From Wurfbainia villosa (lineage: Eukaryota > Streptophyta > Magnoliopsida > Zingiberales > Zingiberaceae): a stretch of DNA of 64,000 nucleotides. Location: positions 15,363,011 to 15,427,010 of the forward strand of contig CM046004.1 of the NCBI GenBank assembly GCA_025175895.1. Direction: 5' to 3'. The translations under genes were made by a program, and so were the position numbers. Under the pieces are notes generated by a model. The model was given only the letters and a program-made list of their open reading frames with translations. It had not been told where the DNA came from and did not search any database. Shown piece by piece: positions 23,198-33,896 of the stretch (the stretch's first letter is position 1; each line of letters starts with the position of its first letter).

Positions 23198-24134
23198 TCA
23201 ATAGCTCGAGGTTAAGAGCTGGTGGCTTGCTTGAAAAAGAATGAAGATATCTTTGCTAAGGATGTGCACGACCCGACGAGAATAGATCCTCGCATTGTTG
23301 AATATCATCTCAACATCACCAGAGGTGTCCGACCCGTTTAGCAGAAGTGACGACACTTTGGGCCTGAGAAAGATAAAGTTATAGCTGAAGAAGTAGATAA
23401 GTTGTTGCAAACGGGTCATGTTAAAAAAATTCAATTCCCCGAGTGGGTGTCTAATGTAGTTCTGGTCCCCAAGCCTTCTGGGCAGTGGAGCATGTGTATT
23501 GACTTTCGTGATTTAAATAAAGCATGCCCTAAAGACTGCTACCCCTTGCCTCGCATTGATCAGTTGGTAAATTCTATCATAGGATATGAAGTAGTATCCC
23601 TTATGGATGCCTACCAAAGATATCATCAGCAAAAGAGGATCAAAAGTGCGTCAGTTTTGTGATGGCAGGAGGACTGTACGCCACGTGGTGATGCCCTTCG
23701 GTTTAAAAAATAATGGGGCCACTTATCAGCGACTCATGGATAAAATTTTTGCGGAGCAAAAGGGCAAGAATGTGGAAGTTTACGTCGACGACATCCTTGT
23801 CAAGTCAAAAACCACTCGGGATCTAGTTACAGATCTAGATGAGACTTTTGCTATGCTGAGGCAATATAACATGAAGTTGAATCCCAAAAAATATCTGTTT
23901 GACATAAAGAGTGAGAAGTTTTTGGGGTATATCATAATTGAGAAAGGACTGCAAGCCAATCCCGAGAAAGTGCAAGCATTATGTAACATGAAGTCACCTA
24001 CTAATCTGCAAGAAACTCAAAAGCTGGTAGAAAGGATAGTTTCTTTATCTCGATTTATAGCCAGATCTGCGGACAAGAGATTACCTTTCTTTCGAATTAT
24101 GCACAAAGTTGCTAAGTTTCAATGGGATGGTTAG
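23198..24134 (+). pseudogene. Reverse transcriptase of the Tat element
   Basis: The RT blocks are in order: 'VLVPKPSGQWSMCIDFRDLNKACPKDCYPLPRIDQLV', 'SLMDAYQRYHQ', 'FGLKNNGATYQRLMDKIF', and the catalytic YVDD at 23781-23792, which is intact. 'KSEKFLGYIIIEKGLQANPEK' in the thumb follows. The N-terminal lead-in has TAG and TGA stops near 23340, and a frameshift lies near 23635. The 'KACPKD..PLP.ID' wording is typical of Tat and related chromovirus-free gypsy lineages. Confidence 0.9.
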
Positions 24135-24973
24135 TGTGAGCAGACCTTCCAAGAGTTAAAGAAGTATTTAGCTGAACTATCTCTAATAGCCAAACCAGTT
24201 GCAGGAGAGCCCTTGTGGATGTATTTAACTATTTCAGAAGGAGCCATCAGTTCAGTATTATTAAAGCAAGAAGGTTCCCAGCACCAACCTATTTACTATA
24301 CCAGTTATATCTTGAAAGGAGCTGAATCACGGTACACTGAGCTGGAGAAGTTGGCATATATTTTAATTTTGATAGCCCGCAAGTTGAGGCCCTATTTTTT
24401 GGCCCATCCGATTAATGTTTTGACTCACAGTGAGCTGGGTAAGGTGGTGACTAAGCCTAATTTTTCAGGTAGGCTTACTAAATGGGCTGTGGAGCTAGGT
24501 GAGTATGACATTCATTATCATCCCCGCCTTGTCATCAAGGCTCAAGCTCTAGCTGATTTCCTGGCAGAGGTACCTATTGGTTTAGAAAATAGATCGACTG
24601 AGAAAGAAGAAGGGTCAGAGGTATGGAATGTCTTTGTGGATGAATCTTCAGGATCTACGAGGAGTGAAGTGGGGGGGGGGTACTATTAGTATCCCTCGAA
24701 AAAGAAGAAACTCGCATAGCCATGCGCCTAGGATATCGAGCATCCAACAATGAAGCAGAATACAAAGCCATCCTAGTTGGGTTACAAGCCACCAGAGCCG
24801 TGGGAGCAACTTCTGTCATGATCCATTCAGATTCTCAATTAGCGGTGTCACAACTCCAGGGTGCCTTTACGGTTCGGGAAGAAAGATTGCAGAAATATTT
24901 GATGGCCTTTGAAAAAGAGAAGATTCATTTTCAGCAAGTCCTTCTGCAGCAGATTCCAAGAGAAAATAACTAG
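24135..24973 (+). pseudogene. Two RNase H domains of the Tat element
   Basis: First the RT-linked RNase H ('GAISSVLLKQEGSQHQPIYYTS...LAYILILIARKLRPYF', then 'LGEYDIHYHPRLVIKAQALADFLAE'). This is followed by a second, archaeal-type RNase H ('VFVDESSGS', then 'SNNEAEYKAILVGLQATRAVGA...IHSDSQLAVSQLQG'). The second domain is the hallmark of the Tat lineage. The G run at about 24671-24680 shifts the frame within its first strand. TAG codons occur at 24132 and 24971. Confidence 0.88.
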
Positions 24974-26335
24974 AGGACGAATGAATTGGTTCGGATAGCT
25001 AGTGCTATGGAGGGGGTAAAACAATCTGAAGCGGTCTGTGTGGAAGTCCCCACTTCCTTGGTAGTATATAATGTGGAGGAGGCCATACCAGGAGTGGATC
25101 AGATTCTTGACTGGAGGACTGACATCATGGCATACTTACAGCAAGGGAAGGTTCCAGAAGAAAGAGGAGCGACATCTGTTTTGATGACCAGAGCGAAGCG
25201 ATTCACAATCATGGATGGGATCCTATATAAGACGTCTTTTGGGCGGCCCCTGTTGAAATGCCTGGGAAAGGAAGATGCTGAATGGGTACTCCGGGAAATA
25301 CACGAGGGTTGTTGTAGTAACCATTTGGGAGGAAGAGCCTTGGCGAGGAAAGTATTGTTAGCAGGGTACTTTTGGCCCACTCTCCAGCAAGATGCATCTC
25401 ATATAGTGCAGATTTGTTCAGCCTATCAAAAGCACGGTAACCGGTTCGAATGATCGACCGAGCTGATGAAAGCTATTGTTGCTTCCTATCCCTTTGATCA
25501 ATGGGGAATGAATATTTGTTTAGCCTATGACACCTTTACAGAAGAAATTTTTATTAGTGGCGGTGGATTACTTCTCCAAGTGGGTGGAAGCAGAACCCCT
25601 CGCTAAAATCATCGAAAATGCAGTAATCCAGTTTCTATGGAAGAGCATCATCTGCTGGTATGAAGTCCCAAGGAGATTGGTCAGTGATAATGGGCAAAAT
25701 TTTTAGGGAAAGAAAATCAGGGAATGGTGTCAAAGTCTCAATATCTAGCAGACTTTTACTTCCGTAGCTCACTCTCAGGCTAATGGGCAGGCTGAAGTGA
25801 CTAACAGAATCTTCATTTAGGGGTTAAAGACTAAATTAGGTGCTCAGAGGGAAAATTGAGTGAATGAATTACCAGGGATCCTGTGGGCCTATTGAACTAC
25901 TCCCAAAACTACAACGGGAGAAACTCCCTTCAACTTGGTATACGAAACGGAGGTTGTTATTCTAGTAGAGGCCCTTCTGAGCAGTGCCCACACGGAAGCT
26001 TATGAGCTTGAGCAGAATCAAATCATCCGAGGAACCAAGATGGATTTGCTAAAAGAGAAATAGGAACAAACGTGAAGGCAAGCAGAGTTTTACAAGAGAA
26101 GGGTACAACAAACCTTTAATAAAAGGGTGGTGCCCCGAAGATTTTGAGAAGGAGATTTAGTTCTGTGCAAAGTCAACTCTGCGGGAGACCCGGAGAAGTT
26201 GGCTCCGAATTGGGAAAGACCCTATGTGGTCATGCGCCGTGTGGCGGGATCGACTTATTATTTAAAAGATGATCAGGGTAGGGAACTCCCTCGGCCTTGG
26301 AACATTGTACATTTGAAGTACTTTCATACTGTGTA
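24974..26335 (+). pseudogene. Integrase of the Tat element, heavily decayed
   Basis: The N-terminal zinc domain is present ('HEGCCSNHLGGRALARKVLLAGYFWP...ICSAYQKHG'), but one zinc-binding Cys is now Tyr. The catalytic core after 25450 is broken into several frames with many stops. Pieces matching the core and the C-terminal 'PRNQDG..KRE', 'NFNKR' and 'PYVVMRRVAGSTYYL' type segments are visible until about 26335. Integrase inserts the cDNA. This copy is inactive. Confidence 0.8.
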
Positions 26336-26799
26336 AGAAGAAATGGTCGAAGGAAAGAGTTTGGTAGGTTCCTTATGGAGTATACGTGACGTTCAACATG
26401 TTATCTAACATATGACAAACACGAACATAAGTGGCGAATCATTTGCATCAAAAATAACTCCCCTCTTACAGAATAGAGAAAATTAAAAATGAGGAAGGAA
26501 TTACATGTAACGACCGACTTCCCTTAACAATAGCCATCCCAAAGTGGTGTATTAAATTACAATTTGAAGTGGTCCGGAGGATAGCGCCTGAAGCCAACCT
26601 CCCAATGCAGAAAGAGCGCAAACTGGTTAGCGGGAAGTAACCATTGATCGACGTATTGCCGAACCACTTCGTTAAATCCGTCCTGGAAAGTAGCCCGCAT
26701 TAGAGCTATCAAGCGCTCTCGTTGGCTCGGATCATCGGAGTCTCAATCTTGATGGAACCTATGATAATTTTCTTGATGTTCTCGAAGGGATTGGCGCAT
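26336..26799 (+). other. Transition between pol and the antisense module
   Basis: No sense-strand reading frame. On the minus strand a degenerate continuation of the coiled-coil module can be followed ('QRERLIALMRATFQDGFNE' like text), with no clear end. Confidence 0.45.
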
Positions 26800-28569
26800 T
26801 TTACAGTATCTGTGGGATATTTGAAGGATGACATCGACCAAGGTAGATATGTCGTCCGCTCAAGAAGTTCGATTCTATTGCAGAACCCTTGTCATTTCCA
26901 TCATATCTTGGCGTATGGAGGCCGAAATCCCCTCTATAGCCTCTGTGTGGGATCTGGTGTGGACCATTTTGTTACCTAGTCGTTGGAGGGACGCTTCTTG
27001 CCTGCATAAGCGGGCGTGAGTGTGCGCCCTAGATGTTATTAAAGAGGAGTTTTCTTGTACCTCCTTGTATAAGCGTGTGTGGAGGTCAGTTATTTTATCC
27101 TCAACTCTCTGGTGTTGGGCTCGAAGTCTTGCTATGATTTCAGCATCCTTCTGCCTTTCGCGGAGGATTTCAGATAGCTGTTCCTGATAATCAACCAATT
27201 TTTGGGACATGGGAGCTATTCTATCAGCATTTGCCTGCTGGGCACTCTATAGAGCAGATAAGAGTTCCGTATGTGTTTGCTGTTGCGCTTGTAATGCGAC
27301 AATGCTCCCAGCATCCTCCTGCTGTTGGCGATGAGCCTCAGCTAATTGGTCCTGGCAGCGCATCAGTTCTTGCAGTAGAAGGTGCTCCCGACCCTTGGCA
27401 GCGGTTTGATCCTCCAGCCGTAGTTGAGCCTATTGTATAAACTGAGCTCGGTATTGTGTGAAAGAATGCTCTAGCTCTTGGTAATTCACTAATGCCTGTG
27501 GGTCACCAATAAAGAAGAAACCATTATAGTAAAGAAACCAGTAAAGTCAGTTTAGGGAGCTCACCAATTCTAAAGCATGGTGCAGACTTTCCATCCTTGG
27601 AATTAGCTCTTCCAAGTTCAGGATTTGAGTAGCACGGTTAGAGGAAGAAGAGGGGATAGAGGACACTAAGGGAGAGGGTTCACTCATGATGGGTTGGAAA
27701 AAGGTTGGGACAATAGATTGTACCGTTGGTCCGGGAAGAGGAAGGGTGATGTTCAAAGGAATGGAAGGGGGTATGGAGACAGAAGGATGTGTTGAGGAGG
27801 CTACGAATAGAGCTCTTGCTAGCAGACTCAAGGAAACTAGAAAAGAAAGAGGGGAAACGAATATTGGTTGCAAAATGTCAGAAGTCACCTGTCGCCTGAC
27901 AGGGGAAGAAGAATCTGCAGGGGATACTCGGCCCGGTAAGGTGGCTGGTAATGAAGGGGTAGAAAGAGGCGATGAAAGGGGTGGAGAGTCGGTGGCCTAA
28001 GGGAGTATGGGGATGAAGGGTTCTTCGCTAGTAGGAAGAAGAATACTGGAGTTATGGTCTATACTCAGTTGAAGAGCAATGCTTCCCGAACTTTGGATAG
28101 AGGGGGAAGGTAACGGGGAGGTGAGCAGAGGGTGTAGAGGCGAAGATGAAGGAGTTGCTGTTGAAGTAGGTTCTAATGTTGATGGAGGTTTCAAAGAAGA
28201 AGAAAGATCAGAAATAGGGATATCCTCCGCCTGCAGACGTAGGCGTGCAGTGCCCCTCAATTCAACTTGATGTTGTGAAAAAGGAGGAGGCGACTTATGA
28301 ACTCCCAGGACAGAAGGCGAAGAGGCCGGTGAGCTAGGGTTTGCAAGTGACATCGAAGAAGAAGAAGGGGAAAGGGGTAATGATGGAAGGGTTATAATAA
28401 GTGCATTTAGCGCCATTGAGGAGGAGGTTTCAGAGGAATGAGGAGGAGAAGGGGGAGCTGGAGTAGGGACGGCGGGGGCGGATGAAGATGAAATAGGGGA
28501 TAAAAGTGGAGGTGTTGTAGTCTGTTGGCCTCCGCCTTGCCTAGACCCCTGGCGGTGCTTCGCTAACAA
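26800..28569 (-). pseudogene. Antisense spliced module 2: Pro/Ser-rich protein with coiled coil
   Basis: On the minus strand exon 1 (28569-27566) encodes a Pro/Ser-rich, low-complexity region. It is open except for one TAG at 27997. A 70-bp GT-AG intron (27565-27496) is in phase 0. Exon 2 (from 27495) continues the frame with long heptad-like, Gln/Glu-rich text ('YQEQLSEILRERQKDAEIIARLRAQHQRVEDKI') of coiled-coil character, interrupted by TAG at 27430, 27247 and 26875. The short intron and frame match argue for a real spliced gene transcribed against the element. Antisense ORFs after pol are known in Tat elements. Their function is unknown. Confidence 0.6.
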
Positions 28570-28849
28570 TTATTGAAAGAGAGAATGCATCTTGCTTTTT
28601 GAGGGAGAAGAGAAACACAGAAGTTGTTTAATGGAGCACCGGGAAGTTGTCGCTGGCGAAGAGGAAGAAGGTTGAAAGCCAGAAGAAGACGGAAATGAAA
28701 AAGATGGAAGACGAAAAGTCTTATATGGGGCACAAGATGGGCTTACAGTGTTAATTGGGCTTCAAAGCAGAGATGTGGGCCCTTAAGAGGTGTGGAATTG
28801 TAATTTATTCTTTTCCACGACCCATTATCCGCCAGGACCGTTATCTTTG

Positions 28850-29745
28850 CATAGCAGAAGAACGAAAGCATCTAGCTTCAGAGCAAAGATATGTCCTCTG
28901 AAGGTATACTTCTTATTTTTCTTTAAAGATTGGCCTCAGCCAAAACCATTGTCTCCGTTTAATGGATGAACGAAGAAATAATGGCAGTGTGAAAAAAAAT
29001 TCTTCTGACATGAGGGGGCAAAGCCCTAGGTCAGATTGTTATACTTTTTTGTGGCTCGGTGTTATCCGAAGTCGTTATCTCCTTACAGTGGTGGAACGAA
29101 GGAGCAGGGTTTAATGTAAGAACACCTGTGAAGAATGATAGAGTGAAATTTTTTTTTCCGACCTGAGGGGGCAAAGTCCTAGATCAGGTCATCACACTTT
29201 TTTATGGCTCGACGTTAGTCAAAGCCGTTATCCCTGTGCGGTGGCGGAATGGAGGAGTAGGGTTTAAGGTAAGAATACCTGTGAAGAATGGCAGAGTGAA
29301 AAAATATCTTCCGACCTGAGGAGACAAAGCCTTAGATCAGGCCGTCACAGTTTTTTATGGTTCAGCGTTAGCCGAAGCCGTTATCCATGTGTGGTGGTGG
29401 ATCGAAGGAGTTGAGTTTAAATGCACTGAAGAATACCGTAGTGGAGTAAAAAATTATTCCGACTTGACCAGGCGAAGTCCTCAGTCAGGTCGTCACTATT
29501 TTCTCATCTTGCCTTTAAGACAAGCTATTATCCCCGTGCGATGACAGATTGGAGGAGTTGGGTTTAAGGTAGATACACTTTTGAAGAAATACAGCGGTGA
29601 AGTAAAATTTTTTTTCTGACCTGATTAGGCGAAGCCCTAGGTCAGGTCGTCACTATTCTTATTATTTGCCTACAAGACAAGTAGATATCCCCGTATGGAG
29701 GTGGATTGGAGGAGTTGGGTTCAAGGTAGGTATAAAGAAGAAGAT
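28850..29745 (+). repeat. Tandem repeats of about 150 bp
   Basis: Five recognisable units start near 29007, 29160, 29313, 29461 and 29618 ('gacctgagggggcaaagccctaggtcag'), and a decayed one lies before them. Period 148-157 bp. Each contains 'gttatccc.gtgcggtgg.ggat.ggaggag'. This fits the hypervariable 3' tandem-repeat region described in Tat-type elements. Confidence 0.8.
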
Positions 29746-30657
29746 ATAGCGACGGATTGGAGGAGCTGAATCCGTGCGCAACTACATACATTATTTTTAT
29801 CTCCGTGTGATGGTGGATCGGAAGAGCTGAGTTTTACCTCAACTATATACATTATTTTATCCCCGTAAGATGGTGGATCATAAGAGATGAGTTTTACTTC
29901 AGCTATATATATTATTTTATCCTCGTGTGGTGGTGGATCGGAAGAGCTGAGTTTTACCTCAGCTATATACATTATTTTATCCCCATGTGGTGGTGGATCG
30001 GAAGAGCTGAGTTTTACCTCGGCTATATACATTATGTTTATCTTCGTGCGGTGGTGGATCGGAAGAGCTGAGTTTTGCCTCAGATATATACATTATTTTA
30101 TCCCCATGCGGTGGCGGATCGGAAGAGCTGAGTTTTACCTCAGCTATATACATTATTTTATCCCCATGTGGTGGTGGATCGGAAGAGCTAAGTTTTATAC
30201 ATTATTTTTATCCCCGTGCGGTGGTGGATCGGAAGAGATGAGTTTTACCTCATCTATATACATTATTTTATCCCCGTGTGGTGGTGGATCGGAAGAGTTG
30301 AGTTTTACCTCGGCTATATACATTATTTTTATCTCCGTGCGATGGTGGATCAGAAGAGCTGAGTTTTACCTCAGCTATATACATTATGTTATCCCCGTGC
30401 GGTGGTGGATTGGAAGAGTTGAATTTTACCTCAGTTATATACATTATTTTTATCCCCATGCAGTGGTGGATCGAAAGAGCTAAGTTTTACCTCAGCTATA
30501 TACATTATTTTATCCCCGTGCAGTGGTGGATCGGAAGAGCTAAGTTTTACCTCAACTATATACATTATTTTATCCCCGTGAGGTGGCGGATCGGAAGAGC
30601 TGAGTTTTACCTCAGCTATATACATTATTTTTATCCCCGTGCGATGGTGAAACAGAA
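29746..30657 (+). repeat. 60-bp tandem repeat array, left part
   Basis: About 15 units of 'gtggatcggaagagctgag...tacctcagctatatacatt', spaced mostly 60-62 bp (one of 50). The array resumes after element C at 37244-37480. The unit resembles one end of the adjacent 150-bp repeat. On the minus strand the 60-bp period keeps an open frame over several units (20-residue repeat starting 'MYIAEVKLSSSDPP'). Confidence 0.9.
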
Positions 30658-32170
30658 TGTTGGTGCAATTGGCCTATGTCACGATTGATCGGACTCGAGT
30701 CTGACTCGAGCGATATTTTAATGTTCGACAAAATGTATGACAATGTAATTGTCATGGTAAAGTCCAAGTCATGGGTACTTGACATGGAAAGCCCAAGTGG
30801 GACACTTGGCATTGGGAAAGTCCAAGTCTTGAGTACTTGGCATGTAAAGTCCAAGCATGGGTCTTGGCAAGGGAAAGTCCAACATGGGTTGACAATGAAA
30901 GTCCAAGCATGGGTCTTGGCAAAGGAAAGTCCAAGCATGGGTCTTGGCATGAAAAGTCCAACATGGGTTGGCAAGGGAAAGTCCAAGCTTGAGTCTTGGC
31001 ATTTGGAAAGTCCAAGTGGAATATTGGCGGCGTAAAGTCCAAGCGGGAGTCTTGGCAGCATAAGTCCAATGGTTGGCGGCGTAAAGTCCAAGCGGGAGTC
31101 TTGACAGCGTAAGTCTAATGTGCCTTGGCGGTGTAGACACCGTTAGCATAACAATAACCGATGGAAATACTTGAAGGCTAGTGTATGGATGAACAAGTCA
31201 TGGACGACTTGGAGGGATCCAATAGACGTGAGGCTGATGGAGGTGACTAGAAGGCTAAAATTTATGCTAAGGGTGGTCTAACAAGTATGGGGGCACCATA
31301 CTTGTGTTAAAACCTCATGTTTGAGGTGTATTAGTCGACTGAGACTATGGTCAGTCGACTGATGGGAGTCAGCTAGGGTTTGAATGCGAGAAGTGCCCTG
31401 GCAGTCGACTGCTGGCCTGATCAGTCGACTGATATGGTGATCAGTCGACTGATGGTCGAGATTTTGGGCACAGAAGGCTCTCCAGTCGAGTGATCGACCC
31501 GAACACTCGACTGATTGAGCCATCAGTCGACTGATGGGTATGATCAGTCAACTGATGGTCTATCCGTTGGAACTTATCCAATGTGGCTCATGCCGTTGTG
31601 AGACAACGGCTACAGGAGTAGTCGACTGATGGTCCTGATCAGTTGACTGCTAGGCGAAATCCAGCCCAAGGAGCAACTTTAAAGGGAGCTCATGGAGGGA
31701 GGATTTGGCAGCGGTTCTTGGACATCTTTGGGGCAATTTGTTGCTGCAAATCAGGATCTCCAAGTGCAATTCAAGCAACCAAAGATCAAACAATCAAAAG
31801 AGCATTTGTAAAGTGTTTTTCCTTTACTTGTAGTGTATTTCATATTTGTATTTGCTTGTATCTATTAGTTTATTGTTGTAAATACTTGTACGAGGTTTCT
31901 TCGCCTCCGACGTGTTGTCGAGAAGGAGTTCTATTAGTGGTGTTGTCATCACTCGAGCTCGTAGAGCTCAATCCGTGGAGTAGGAACCATTCGGTTCCGA
32001 ACCACATTATATTTGGTCTTGTGCTTGTGTATTTGTATTTATATTGTATTTCCTATTATTTCTACTGCATACTAATACAATTGTAGCAAGCACGCAATCG
32101 CGAACGAATTCCATCAAGCATACGACGACATGCTATTCACCCCTTTCTAGCGGTCATGACGATCCCTACA
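30658..32170 (+). repeat. 5' LTR of element C
   Basis: 1513 bp. In order: 'ctcgag' palindromes near 30692; tandem 'gtccaagcatgggtcttggc' type repeats (about 30760-31125); the GTCGAC palindrome array (about 31328-31650), with units such as atcagtcgactgat; a TATA-like tttaaag at 31678; and the terminus ccctaca. Confidence 0.9.
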
Positions 32171-32186
32171 ATTAGTATCAGAACTT
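32171..32186 (+). other. Primer-binding site of element C, degenerate
   Basis: TTAGTATCAGAACTTGG directly after the LTR. It is the tRNA-Met type site of A and B with two changes. Confidence 0.75.
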
Positions 32187-32240
32187 GGAGCTCTTCTACG
32201 GACTAACACCCAGGAGCAAAAGATGCTATAGGGCAAGAAG

Positions 32241-33896
32241 ATGGATTTTCAAGAAAAACTAGGATGGGATATCAACACACCACCATCATACGACCAAGAG
32301 GATTTTCCGGCATGGAGGGCGAGAATGGAGACATTCTTGATGATGGACATAGAAGATTGGTTCATCATCATGAAAGGCTTTGAACCCCCTAGGGATAAGA
32401 AGGGAAATGTTCTAAAGTTGAAGAAGTGGACACAAGAGTAACGTTTCAAGTTCAAGACTGAAGTCAAGGTAACAAAGCTTTTAGAAGATTTGATACCTAA
32501 TGACATTTTGTCTAGACTAGGTGAATATCAAGATGCCAAAGAGCTTTGGAGCAAATTGGCAAAGTTCCATGAAGGAGAGGAGGAGTGCTCATCCTCTCAA
32601 GCTCAAGAAGAAGTAAGCACCTTTTCATCACAAGAGCTTGAGGATCTAGAGGATGATAGAGAATCAACATCCAGGTCGGTAGAGGAGGAAGAAGCACAAG
32701 AAGCCCTCACCTCTAGGATTGAGGGGGAGGAGAGTACATCCACTTCGGAACAAGAGCAAGAAGAGCCATCTACTTCGGGAAGAAGTTATGTACAAGCTCA
32801 AGAGATCCTCACCACCACCCTACGTAACTCAAACACTCCAATTCAAAATAAAATTCATATTATGTGTTTTGAGTGTAAGGAGTATGGGCATTACAAGAGT
32901 AAATGCCCTAAGAAAGTTAAGAAGACTCCTCCGACACCAAAAGTCAATGAAAAAGTCAAGGATGCCAGTGCCCCCACTAGAAGAAGCAAGAAGCACATCA
33001 TTTGCTTCAAGTGCCAACAACCGGGGCATTTTAGGAGTCAATGCCCTAGGGGGAGCAAGAAGGTCAAAGAAGAAGCTACACATGTAGGGGGAGCCTCTAA
33101 GGCAAACCCTAAGGTATATTTTAATGCACCTTCTTTAATTTATAGGCAAAAGAATGCTTTTAATTCACTTGCAATTCATCATGAAAAGCATGCTAGTAGA
33201 AATAATAGATTTTATTGTCTAGGTGCTAAGAATGTCAACCTTAAGAATAAGGAGAAATTTGGGACTAATGTCCCTAAAAATATTTTACCTAAGACAAGTA
33301 TTAGGAAAATTGAGGACCATCTAGGTTTTAAACTAAAGAACCATAGACATATGCCTAGGAAAAACAATGTCCAAAGAATAGATGAAAAATAAAAAATTGG
33401 ACAATTAGAGCTAGAAAACCAAGCCTTGAGGTCAAGACTTGAGAAATTAGAAAAGACCCTTGCAAAAATGCAAAATCAAATTCAAGGGTCACAGGATCAA
33501 AAATCTAGGTCTAAGAGTCAAAACTTAGGTTTTAGGAGACAAGAGTCCACCAAGGGCAAACTTAAGCCCAAAAAGACCTATCATAGTATTCCATTTGATT
33601 ATGGAACTCAAACTAGGTCTAGAAAAACCAAAGTTACTAAGGAAGTCATCCTTAAGGGTAACTAAGGTGTGTGCCTAGTGGCTAGGATTTCAAGGAAACC
33701 TAGGGAGGCCACTAAGAAGGTTACAAGGGGAGTCACCTCTAGAGTTAACCTAGGCAAGACCAAGATGACCAAGGCTTCTAAGCCTAGGAGGGTCATTAGA
33801 AGGGTATCTAGGGAGGTTATCCCTAAGGAATACCTAATTAACCCAAGGAGCTCAAATAGATTTTGGGTTCCTAAGAGCGTGATCGATTCACGCTAG
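32241..33896 (+). pseudogene. Gag of element C, near-complete, three in-frame stops
   Basis: A single frame of 552 codons from ATG 32241 to TAG 33896, interrupted only by TAA at 32439, 33390 and 33663, with no frameshift. Domains: N-terminal 'DFPAWRARMETFLMMDIEDW' and 'WTQE' block (residues 15-66); 'LIPNDILSRLGEYQDAKELW' (about 83-105); acidic Ser/Glu-rich linker; first knuckle CFECKEYGHYKSKC (about 210-223); second knuckle CFKCQQPGHFRSQC (about 255-268); basic region; coiled coil 'LENQALRSRLEKLEKTL' (about 392-408); basic C-terminus ending 'VIDSR'. It is the best preserved member of the family and defines its layout. No protease follows. Copia-type by its N-terminal block, Sirevirus-like by knuckle number and coiled coil. 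Confidence 0.85.

Noticed and set aside
29721..30688. Several repeat-containing open frames in the 60-bp array as genes
   Set aside because: Open frames exist on both strands simply because the period is 60 bp. Only the antisense one was kept, as a speculative finding.
30752..31149. Minus-strand open frames with 'LDF/TFPCQ' repeats
   Set aside because: Translations of the short 'gtccaagcatgggtcttg' tandem repeats in the LTR of element C, in all frames.
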